Shown piece by piece: positions 11,533-22,055 of a stretch of 64,000 nucleotides of DNA (positions are counted from its first letter, which is position 1; every line of letters begins with the position of its first letter). The position numbers were made by a program, and so were the translations under genes. The stretch is from Asterias amurensis (lineage: Eukaryota > Echinodermata > Asteroidea > Forcipulatida > Asteriidae), in contig NC_092661.1 in NCBI RefSeq assembly GCF_032118995.1, positions 20,059,006 through 20,123,005 on the forward strand, written 5' to 3'. A model generated the notes under the pieces. The model made no database searches and was not told where the DNA came from. It saw only the letters and a program-made list of their open reading frames with translations.

Positions 11533-12417
11533 CATGCAGGGCACAAGTTTACTTAGCATGGAACATTTGTGCTTAGCATAAACAGGTTACCTGTTGATTG
11601 CGTTTGGTTCATTGCTAACCATGATAGCATGGAACTTAAGCAGCTCTGGATGTAGGTGTGGAGTCAGTGAGTCAAGACTTTCCATTCCGCCAAATCGTAC
11701 GATGCATTTTACTGAATAACTTTGTATTCAGTTTGTATTGGAGTCGTCCTTGCCAGTGCAACACTGCACTAAAACAAAGTACTAACAAAAATAGTTTGCT
11801 GCAAAAATATCTTTATATTGTATTCTTCCATTTGTGAATTGTATACCAAGTTGATCATCAATTAATACTCATAAGATTCACCCAGCATTTGGATGTCTCT
11901 TAAGATTATTTCTCTACACAGAATCTCTATCAGCAATAAGTTCAAGTAAATTTACAAAATTGTTGTTTATCCGACATAGCTTTATAGAAATCTTTCGCTT
12001 TTCTGAGAGATGATCAATTTGACTGAAGTTGGATTTCATTAAAACTTTAAAAAATATTCAATATTACATTTATATCGATACAAGTAAACTTGGCATAATT
12101 TCTTTTTAGATGTGCAGGTATAAAAACCCAGAACACTTATAGGTTTCCCCCGCCTTCTAAGTTTCAATGATTAGTTTCAATCATTAACTTCGCTTTTGAA
12201 GATTCCTTGATTTCATTACCATAAATGAATAATTAATAATCATTCTTCACACTGAGTTGTCTTTGCCAGCTAGTTTTCATTTGTATAACTATCATCATGG
12301 TGTATGAAGAATGTCTAAGCTCAGGGCAGAGTGGCTACATGACATATAGAGTGTATTGCCTTATAATGTAAAATCTTTAACCATTGTGGAGCTACTGTCA
12401 TTAAAAGGATTTGTTGC
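11533..12417. other. ATM 3' flank, probable 3' UTR, with a repeat fragment
   Basis: Begins just after the ATM stop. 11540-11652 resembles the GGGCCCAATTTCAT foldback family (GTGCTTAGCATAAAC, TTAAGCAGCTCT). 12120-12260 weakly resembles the 3' part of the SINE at 5701. No further gene is seen. Confidence 0.5.
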
Positions 12418-12793
12418 TTAAAGGGAAGGTACACGTTTGGTAACTACTCAAAACAATATGAACTTAAAAACTGACTTGGTAACAAGCATTGGAGAGCTGT
12501 TGATAGTTTAAAACATTGTGGGAAACAACTCCCTCTGAAGTAACGTAGTCTTTGAGAAAGGGGTAATTTCTCGCTAAAATAATAAAAGACTTCTAGCTAG
12601 AAGTCTTTTATTCCTATCTGAAAGCACACAAAATTCGTCCAACAAGGGTGTTTTTTCTTTCATCGTTTTCTCACAACTTCGATAACCAATTGAGCCCAAA
12701 TTTTCACAGGCTTGTTATTTTTTGCTTATGATGGGATACACCAAGTGAGAACACTGGTCTTTGACAATTACCAAACGTGTACAGTGCATTTAA
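12418..12793. mobile_element. TTAA-flanked foldback MITE
   Basis: Left end TTAAAGGGAAGGTACACG and right end CGTGTACAGTGCATTTAA are imperfect inverted copies, each beginning at a TTAA that may be the target duplication. A perfect hairpin sits in the middle near 12582-12612 (AAAAGACTTCTAGCTAGAAG onward). No open frame of note. A TTAA target is typical of piggyBac-type elements; that link is inference. Confidence 0.6.
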
Positions 12794-12979
12794 AGGTCAT
12801 GTCACACAGGTTGATTTTTACAGCTTGGAGTAAAAGGAAGACCTCATCAATACAAGAGACACTCCTATAGCTTTCAGTTACTATCTCCAAGAAACTAGTA
12901 AGAAAGCTGGAATGGGAATGTCTTTTCTTGGTACTGGTTGGCTGTAAATTACCTCATCACGTGTGACATAGCCTTTAGA

Positions 12980-13318
12980 TTGGGCGCTTCGGGCTATTAC
13001 GTGTTTCCTATGAAATGAATATGTTTTAAAAGTAGAATATAATGATCCATACAAATATGCCTCAAAACTGTGTGGTTTTCTATTTACTTGGTCAACCAAC
13101 ACAGTCCGTCATTTTGTGTTGTCAAAAATTTGAATTTGACAAGATGGCGGACTGTGTCAGTTCATAAAGTAGAAAGAGAACACTCAATTTCAAGGCTTGT
13201 TTGTGTGGATCATTATATTCTACTTTTAAAACATCTTTCCATCCGTATTACTTTCCTAAGAAATGCTTTGTATAGCCTGAATTGCCCTAATTTGAGGCAC
13301 CGTGTTCCTTTAAACCAA
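12980..13318. mobile_element. Diverged copy of the TTAAAGGAACACG MITE family
   Basis: Internal inverted arms around GTAGAATATAATGATCC and GGATCATTATATTCTAC match the arms of the better copy at 25240-25630. The right end CACCGTGTTCCTTTAAA matches the family terminus; the left end is degenerate. Non-coding. Confidence 0.7.
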
Positions 13319-13959
13319 AATATGCAATGCATATTGTCTCAACTTGTGATATTCAGAACTGTTTCAAATAAAACAATAAAATAGAAAGACAAAGCCAAAT
13401 CCCATTGGTCACCATTTATTTATTTATTGATTTGCAAAAATCTTTCACCCTCGTGTAAAACAATGATATGTTTATATACAATGTACTAAAGATTAGGGTT
13501 GACATTTTGGGCTTTATAAACAAGTGGTTTAAACTGTGCCAGTAAGGTCACAGCATTGTTAATAATGCACAACGCAGAACACACTGTGCATCATTTTGGG
13601 AGTCAATTCCTTTGTGTTTATCCTGATACCCAAAATGGCAGACAGGATAGGCATGTGTTAGTGCGCTGTGCAGTGAGTTAGTGTTTAATGAAATCTTGGA
13701 TGGTAAACTTATTCTGTTAAGTGAAAGTTTTGTGCTTAGCTACTTTTTGTGCTTAAGCAGCTCTATGAAACTAGCCCCTGATTATATCATCTGAATGACG
13801 CATTATACTAAACCTGATTACAAATAATTGAATTTGTATGGAAAAAATAGACATAAATATTGGTCAACTACAAAATGTGAATTACTCTGCCAACATTTAT
13901 CTTATAGATGACATGGTATGAAAAATTAGTGTTAATGTAAATAAGTTTGTATCATTGGT
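13319..13959. other. Intergenic between ATM and P450
   Basis: AT-rich spacer. 13735-13790 carries the GTGCTTAAGCAGCTCTATGA end of the GGGCCCAATTTCAT foldback family. No gene seen. Confidence 0.5.
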
Positions 13960-14235
13960 ATTCAGGTTTGGCTCAGTGGTTTCTTTCTGTGCCCATCTCT
14001 GTGGTGTGGACCCTGGTTCGAATCACATCTCAGACCAGAGCCTTGCATGTGGATCAGGGTTTTCAGTCCCCATCAGGTTGTGTGGGTTTCCTCCATTTGA
14101 GTTTTCCTCCCATATCTAAAAGTTACATTTTTTCATTATCTTTGCTACACTCAAATATCTTGAGGCCTTTGGGTCACACTTAAAGGCTCAGGTTCCAAGG
14201 TTTTGTTACCAGACACATATTAATGATAATGATAA
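13960..14235 (+). mobile_element. tRNA-derived SINE
   Basis: A-box-like TTTGGCTCAGTGG and B-box-like GGTTCGAATCA, then a body with GTGTGGGTTTCCTCC, ending near TTACCAGACACATATTAATG and an imperfect ATAATG tail. It belongs to a different SINE family from the one at 5701. Confidence 0.65.
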
Positions 14236-14546
14236 TGAATAATCATGCAACTATTACTGTATTGATTTATTGTCAATTATTATTTGAAACAAGTCATTTG
14301 AATCAGGTGAGGTTTGCGGTGACATTATGTTTAAAATCTCTCTGAATAGTGGTGGTTATGAGAGGAGCAGGAATGGTTCTCAGAATCAGTTCTATCCAAT
14401 ACCTCCATTATGGTGCTAACAATTTAGTTTTTTTCCCCATTCAGTTCATTGTGATCAAAGTGAGGCTTGGAGGTAATTAGTCTGGCTCCTGTGTATAAGA
14501 TCAGATTCTATGATTATTATTATGCATGATGGCATATTGTATACTG

Positions 14547-17500
14547 TCAGCGTTTAACGCAGCAGACTTTGAATTTTGGAGCATACATGACGAGACCTCC
14601 AGTGGGTAGATCTAGAGGCGGGAGCCCCTCTCCTTCTGGTACCTTGAAGGTGAATCGTTGTAAGATGGTCACAGTGAATATAAACAGCTCCATCTTAGTC
14701 AATGCTTCACCCAGACACATACGCCGACCTGAAAATTGGCAGGAATTAGACAAGGAATAATCAATTTTTAGTCATTTGCATATGCCCTGTTTTTTCCTGG
14801 AATCACTGGCAATTTTGGTGTGTACAAAGAACACATTGACTGGAATAGGATTCGAACCTGTGACACCTGGATTTACATTCTAGTCAGAATTTTAAACTAG
14901 GGGTGGCAGGTTCAAATCCCATTCCAGTCACTCGTTGTTCACTCCAAAACAAGAATTTCTAAATGAAACCATTCTCCAACCAGGTACTTTTATGTTGCTT
15001 TATTATTCCTGGGGTTTCACCAAGGTTAGTTATACTTTGTCCAGTGTGTTTGTTTGTTTTGTCTTGTTTTGATGTTAACTTACCCAAACCAAAAGGAATC
15101 CAGTCTTTCCTAGGAACGAGTGTCTTTCCATCTTCAGACAGGAATCGCTCTGGTCTGCATTCAGTGGGATTGTCAAATACTGCTGGATTGTTGTGAATGT
15201 AGAAAACATTGCCAAACACTGGAGTTCCTACACACACAAGTAGATAGCAAACAAATACAAAATAAGACGAGTGTTTTGTCAACATGAAAATTACTGAATT
15301 TTCCAGCAAGAAAGAAATAAGAACAAAATTGCCCTGTTTGTATGATAGATAAAACAGTGAAGACAGTGGGAGCACTGACGCCTAACGCCTTTTGCAATGT
15401 TTTAATGTAACTAGTTAATCTTTTTTGTTTCATGTACTAAATGATAATTGTTGGTTTATAAGACAATTATTAGTTTGCAAAATAAGAATATTATTTTGTT
15501 TAAAAAAATGTTAGCTCTAAAATATGTAAAAATACTGAGAAACAAATATGAGAAAGGTTATTGTAAACAATAGGTGAACAATTCTTTATACAATTTTTGT
15601 TGTATTTCTCTTTAATTCTTTGAGCTAATATCCAAAGTTGAATCAATTACCCTTTGGAATGTTATAACCGCACAATTGAACTCCAGACTGTTGTAGATGT
15701 CTAAAGATGATTGCCGCTAGAGGGCGCAGTCTCTGGACCTCCATCAAGAAGGCACATGTGTATGGCATTGCTTCTCTGTGTGTAGTGGAGACTATGCCAT
15801 TTGCTCCCACGGCGTGATCTATCTCAGCCAGTATCTGTGTTCAATTAACACAACATAAACATTGATATAAATTGTTTTTAATTGGTGATAACCTTTTGTG
15901 TATAAAACGTATAAGGAAGAAGATAACTTGTGACAAAATAATGTGTTAATGTATAAATGAAAAAGTTGTGACATGGTTCGTTGAAATTGAAAGTCTTTCA
16001 AAGCGCAAATTGATCTTCAAATATGTTTAAATATCAACAAGAAATATTAGTATTTTGTGTATACGACAGAAGGTTGTACTAATGAAAGGGTTGAATTTTT
16101 TCACAAGTTTGCAGTAAGAGTGTTACTATGATTTTTGATGTATTTACAAAATATTCCTACTTTTTTTTATACAATGGTGGCAAATTGTTATAATTTATTT
16201 TACTTTACCTTTTTCTGTATTTCGGGGTATCGTATCAAATACACAATGATCCACAGTGTGGTATTAGACAAGGTACCAGTCCCTGCTCCAAACAAGTCCG
16301 ATATACTGTGTACAATTCCTAGCTCACTATGTTGTATTGGATCGTTGGTTTCCTGACGTCTCTCCATCTCAACTAGATATGCATCCATCATATCCCGTAA
16401 GTTGGTTCGATCCAATGTGGCTTTATGACGTTCCAAATGTGCCCAGATGAAGTCCTCATGCGCTTTGAACATTCCTCGTCGTCTCTTGTACCATCTTGAA
16501 TGCCATAGTGGTGGGATAATATTAGCAGGCTCTAACAGTCTTACTCCTTCAATAAGCTCCATCATGATGTTAAGCTGCTCCTCAAAGTTCTTATCATGGA
16601 AGTCGTATCTCGTCCCGTAAGTGATTGTACTAATGATGTTAGATGAAGCATTGAAAAGGAGGCTGTTTAGAATCACAGGTTGCCCGTTGAGTCTTTCCAT
16701 CTCTTGACAGAAGAATCGCCCTTCTTCCTGGATGCGAGATTCTAAGCTTCTCTTACCGAATCCGAAACCTCGAAGTGTCTTCAAGGAAAAACGTCTTCGT
16801 TGTCTCCATTTCTCTCCGTTCTCCCAGAAAAGACTGCCTGGTATTAAAGTAAAACGATCATTATCCGAATAGCTAATAATATGCGATCTCAATTAACTTG
16901 GTCAAATTTTAATGGGGTTGTGCAAAAGTTCTGAAAATGCTTTCATACTTTAATATGTTTTAATAAGGGAATACCAATATGAATAGCGAAACTGTCTGAG
17001 GTTTTTATGAATAGATGTTTCAAATGTGCATAAGGGTTAAAGAATATTAAATGTGTTTTACTTTTTATACATGGCAGGCCATTCATTTTTGCAAATGTCG
17101 AGAGGTTCGGATCCCACTCAAGTAATATTTACCTGTGGACTTTTTCCCCAAAAAGTATGTGGTAGTAGACGATGTAACTTGGGTTTAAATGATACTTTTT
17201 TTGATAATGTATAAGTCCTGCAGGATGTCTTACCTACATCTCGTTTACTCTCTAAAACCCAAGACATTATCATATTATCTGAGAACTCATCAGCTCTGCT
17301 CACATAAGCACTTCTCAACGTCTCGTAGTCACTCAACATCACTACAAGCTGCGGCCCCATACGAATGCTCAAGATCTTGCCATATTTATCAGCAAGATTG
17401 CAAAAGGAAACCAGTGGGTCCGGGAAGAGCCCAGGGAGGTAGCCGAGTAGAGGCCAACCCATGGGGCCTGGAGGAAGATTCTTTGGCTTGAGAATGTAGA

Positions 17501-17618
17501 TGAGGAAACATATGAGGCAAACTATGACTGCTGTTATAATATGCTGGCTCTGGATGAACTCCGGCAGCATCGCTTGCCTGACTGCCTCCATGATAAATCC
17601 CTCCACAAGAATATCCAC
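14547..17618 (-). CDS. Cytochrome P450, CYP2 clan, complete
   Basis: Microsomal haem monooxygenase; the substrate cannot be told. Five exons, transcribed right to left: 17618-17234, 16837-16209, 15834-15651, 15227-15084 and 14728-14547. They total 1524 nt, with consistent phases, and encode 507 residues, the usual CYP2 length. Visible: N-terminal membrane anchor (residues ~25-43); hinge LPPGPMGWPLLG; C-helix region WRQRRRFSLKTLR; I-helix FGAGTGT near residue 310, where CYP2 proteins usually have AGTET; K-helix EVQR; RPERF; and the haem loop FGLGRRMCLG, which is split by the last intron with cysteine ~452. The first ATG (17618) is chosen; in-frame ATGs at 17591 and 17570 are alternatives. The 629-nt second exon fuses several exons of vertebrate CYP2 genes. 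It converges on ATM, with 3 kb between the stops. Confidence 0.94.
14835..14932. mobile_element. tRNA-like inverted fragment
   Basis: TGACTGGAATAGGATTCGAA and GTTCAAATCCCATTCCAGTC are inverted repeats about 50 bp apart, each containing a B-box-like motif. It lies in the last intron of the P450 gene. Probably the remnant of tRNA-derived SINE ends in inverted orientation. Confidence 0.5.
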
Positions 17619-19072
17619 AAGGTTTGGATTTCTCTTGTGCAGGAGGTGTGTAGTTCTCTGCAGTTCTCTGGTGTTCTGGACTAAAGTCTGTGTCGAGAAT
17701 GGTGAACCTCCCTCGTGATCTTTGGAATTTATACTAAATGATAAAGGCTAGCAGGAATTTGACCCAACAAACTATGCTGTGGCTAAATTTGTTTCAAAAG
17801 CATTTGTTTATTCTGCTTAACTTGGCTTGTCGCTGCTGTATCAGTGTGTTATTTGTTTATAAAGTTAAAAACATTATATGCGGATTCGGTGCTACAAGCA
17901 GCTAAAAAAAGCTATATAATTTTTCAGAAGCCTGTTATTTGTTATGCTGGATCCAACAAAAAATTAATTCTCAATGAAATAGTATATCAGAGAGACCTGA
18001 AAATCGATTTGTGTTTAATTTTAGAGAATAGGCAATGTGAGGTCTAGTTAAAATGTCTATATTTGTCAGTAAAAAGGTTCATGGTGGGATATAGCATTAT
18101 CTGTTACTCTTTGTTAATTGAAATGGAGGTCAACATCGGTATTGAAATAGACCAGTGTATTGTTTGGGAAACTAATAATAGTAGATTATCACACTATTAA
18201 TCTTGAACTTGGGATGCTAAAGTTCAGTACGGGGCATGCAGGAATTATCACACAGTGTGCAGTAACCCCTTCGACCTGTATTTAATTGAACTTTGTTGGG
18301 TACCCTTTTTATTAGCATGAGTATTGATAGTTTCTGCATATACGAGCCAGCCTACTGCTTGTGTGGTCTCAGTGTTAAATTCAAAATTGTGCCCCCCCCC
18401 CCTCCAAAACAACAAGCGGAACATACCAGTGGTACTATAGATAGGTAGGCCAAGGCCTAATTGAAAACAAACACAGCTCAGAATATGAATAATGTTTTTC
18501 AGTTTTTTAGTTTACAGTGTGAGTTGCGAATGGAATCGTTTTTACAAAACAATACAAATGTTATTTTTTTAACCGTGTAGTCTTTTCGAAACGAAAACAT
18601 CATGAGATAGGCCTAGGCACCATACTTCCACACCTTGAGTTGTTGCGCCTGCACTACACTGTTTAAGTTTTCTAAACGAATCAGTTTCGTTTGATGAACT
18701 TTTCAATTATCCCTATACCCCGCCACTGTGCAATTTGTTGTGAACAGTAACCAGTTCACGTTATAGCACCCGTTGTGTTCATTAGCTGAAATTCTCATTT
18801 CCTTTGATCAAAGGTCTTTAGAAACTTCCATTACGTGTGTTGTCTTTTTATTTAATAGGTAGATAATCATACGCCACTCACAACCCTATTATAATGTCCT
18901 TAGAGATTACCATGAGGCCCTGTATTATTAGAATCACATTCGTTTCTCTGCTATAGACCTATAAAAACTAAATTTAATATTTAAAAATAGATTTATGGTC
19001 TATTGATAAACCTGTAGCCACCCCTCCGAGATTAATTTGTCTCACCAAAAAGGTTTGGAGCCCTTTCTGTGA
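17619..19072. other. Spacer 5' of the P450 gene
   Basis: Upstream of the P450 start; it should hold the P450 promoter, but I see no clear TATA box. A poly-C tract lies at 18392-18403. No gene is supported. Confidence 0.5.
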
Positions 19073-19082
19073 CCATATAAGG
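19073..19082 (+). promoter_or_regulatory. CArG-box match overlapping a TATA-like motif
   Basis: CCATATAAGG fits the SRF consensus CC(A/T)6GG exactly and contains TATAAG. It lies about 130 bp upstream of the orphan ATG at 19205, in a locally GC-richer stretch (GACGCGCAAGCGCAG). Placement is suggestive of a promoter; function is inference. Confidence 0.35.
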
Positions 19083-19204
19083 ACAAAGGGTTCTCACTTG
19101 TTGGTGTTATGCAAATCAGCCTAGTGGCGTGACCCCACGACCCCGAGAGACGCGCAAGCGCAGTAGCCGTGCCGTCCGTGAACGTTTTTCATACTGAAGA
19201 AGCA

Positions 19205-19297
19205 ATGGACGACTTCAACATGTTACATGTCTTCGTCTCAGAAATTCAATATTTTGACCGCGATTCCGGCTTCAAAATTACCCCCAAAGGATGCATG
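19205..19297 (+). CDS. Candidate orphan first coding exon
   Basis: ATG at 19205 opens 31 codons, ending exactly at a good donor (GCATG/GTAAGT) in phase 0. The peptide starts MDDFNMLHVFVSEIQ and ends FKITPKGCM. It follows a CArG/TATA motif and a GC-rich leader, as a real first exon would. I recognise no family, and no downstream exon is evident in the following 3 kb before the minus-strand CAP gene. It may be a gene with long introns, a retained promoter, or chance. It is divergent from the P450 gene. Confidence 0.3.
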
Positions 19298-22055
19298 GTA
19301 AGTTGAGAGAGTCTTTGTTCGAATAATATGAAAGTATGAAAATATTACTCGTAAACTTTGAAGAATATTAAGCTTGTTTCCAGTACAGGGCGGTAAATTA
19401 AAGATTGAAAATACCACGTGTGGATGTGACGTGAGCAGACGATATTTTAGTGTTCAGTTTTGTGTTTGTTGACATGTTTACTTTTGTGCTTTTGACATGT
19501 TAAGTTTGAATTCCGACCCTTTATTGTTTGGCTCTTAAGTAGAAGAAATTTTAACCGTATTTCCCTCTTTACTTTTGAATGTTTTTAAAAAGTGGGAACA
19601 AGTTATGGAGGCCTGAAATAGAGCATATTGAAGTCCACCACTTCATGATGGGGGTAGGCAAACAGTAAGGGGATTGGGATCTCCTCTCCTTAAAAAGTGG
19701 GCTGACCTTACCCTACTCCTAGAACTATGACGTTCGTTCCTATGAGTAACCTTACCCTAGCCAGGATTCAGGTCCTATTATGACTGGTAGGTGGAGTGAG
19801 GCAATTGAAAACAACAATTTAAGTCACAAAGGACAAATATATAGCAGTGTATATACACAGCATTTTATTGGTTTAAGTTGAGTTGACCAGACCCAAGAAC
19901 AAAGAAATACAAAAGCAATATAATTAATAAGCTAATAAGATGATTACTAAGTGTTGAGGAGATTGCATTTTTTAAATGCAAATAGGGGTTTTCTCTATTC
20001 TAAATTTTCCGTTAGAAGATTTGCAATGAGATGATCTTGAAAAGTTAACCCAAGCTTAAAACTAGATTACAACATTAAAATTCACTAAGAAAAACTTTCT
20101 GAACCCTTCTTGTTACCTAGTACCCTCAGTTTTTCCCTTTTAAGTACTCTCGTCCAAAGCAACAAAAAAACTTTTCAGTTTTGTGAATTCAAAACAGAAA
20201 ACACCAACTCAAAAAAAAAAGACACAAATTTCAGCCACAAATTTTTAGTCTGGAGAGCGTGCCTCGTTATCAAACACAGTTTTAACCACGTGTGAGCCGT
20301 TTTCATCCAGCGACTAGGAACACTGACCCAAATTTGAAACGATGCGCACTAAAAGTTTGTTCTCTGCAGAAAATATTAAATTATTCTTGAAAAACACTTG
20401 TAGCTGTCACTGACCACGGTGTTTTAGTTATGACACTTTGCATTTCCAAGCTTAAACATTTGAACTTTAGTTTCTGGCAACCATTGATCTCCGCAGTATA
20501 ATGGAGATAATTGGTTTCAACTCCTCGGTAAACATGTTAAAAGTGACGTCGGGGGTTGGAAAGAAGGGGCTTTTGATAATCAATGGGCAGAGAAGGAGGG
20601 TTGAGTTAAACTCAAATACTCTCTTGGTGTGTTAATCTAATTAGTTATCTTAAAAACCTTATAAGTTGAACGTCTGCATGGCGGTCTTAAATGACTATTT
20701 TGCCCTCGGTAGGGGGGGGGGGGGTTGATTAGAACCAGGGTTTTCAACATTTATATAATAGAAAACGAATAACATTTCATGAGAACAACTTCGTTGGGTT
20801 TATTTCGTATAATATCTCGCATAAAGACATACATTTCAAATAAATAACTGGCCGTTTTTAACAACCCATGTTTTTAATAACAACCGGATGTCAACTTTAT
20901 TAAAATCATGCAATTATAGACAATGTTTTAGTAATAATCTTCCGTTTTGAGGATTTTAAAAGCACGATTTCATTAATAATAGTTTTGTCGGAAGGGGAAC
21001 TGCTTGTGAATATGGGTTTCAAATAAAAAATCTCATGTTGGTAATATCTTCAGCTCGGGCGTCTGAAAAATGTTGAACATTTCGGTAAACCCATAAATAA
21101 ATAAAACGTTTATTTGACGTAGCTTTATTTATATATCATAGAACCTCCGGTGGATATTACAATCATTTAACAAGTATTGATAGCTCTATAGTGAACTATT
21201 GAAGCGGTCGTTGATCTTTCTTCTTTTTCAACCCAGTCAAGCGGAACCAACAGCGGATCATGACGTCATCTATTAGTCCAGAGCTGTCAACAAAAATAAA
21301 ACACCAAACGTTTTTTAAACAAAAGACCGTATAAGTTTTCCCTGTATTTTGACGATTGGGGGGAATTTTCAAGTATAAAACGTCTGATGACGTCACAATT
21401 TTTTCGTTGTCTATTTTAAAGTACTTAAAACGTGCAAGTCACAATTACATACGACGTCATCTGACCGCCATCTTTGATAAAATAAATGAAATCGTCCTGT
21501 GCACGCGCGACACGCTGCGCACAGTTCACATTGTGCATGTTTCATCAGAGATTGTGACTTTTAGCAGCAACGCAACGCTGGATGACACGCGTACGTATTG
21601 TGACACTCCGTGCATGTAAAATCATGTTGCTCTAGCATGTACCCGCATTGATAATGAAAGTGACAAGGATCAATTGATTTCCATTATAATTGAGATCAAA
21701 TAGATTGGTATATCCTGTTGGAACAGTTTGGAAAGTCATTGCGTCACACGTGCGCGTATCTGCCTCACCTTAAAATGGTTGTGTGTTTGTTTTCTTCAAA
21801 AATTACATGTTATCGTTCAAAAGCATTTCTTATGACAGAAACGTTTAGATCCTTTAAAAACTTAGTATACAAAATGTAATATGATCTGTGGTGATTGAAA
21901 TGGTTACTGGTTGCCTTTTTTTTTTTTTTTTTTAATGACTTATTTCTAATGACTTAAATATTTTTCAGAGTCATTAGTCAAACAGTCAACACCAATAACT
22001 AGTATTTCTTGCATGCACGCATCCCTGTAGGTGTTCCTTTTTCTGTAATGATGTA
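19298..22055. other. Gene-poor spacer
   Basis: No exon that I can support. Holds a poly-G run at 20713-20724 and a poly-T run near 21919-21932. An open frame on the minus strand at 21196-21296 follows an acceptor-like TTGTTGACAG, but in the phase left by CAP exon 4 it stops after three codons. Confidence 0.5.

Noticed and set aside
14959..15433. Longer minus-strand proteins over P450 exon 4
   Set aside because: They read through splice sites into introns; only 15227-15084 matches the P450 family.
21196..21296. Fifth CAP exon on the minus strand
   Set aside because: The phase required by the possible donor at 22076 gives a stop after three codons.
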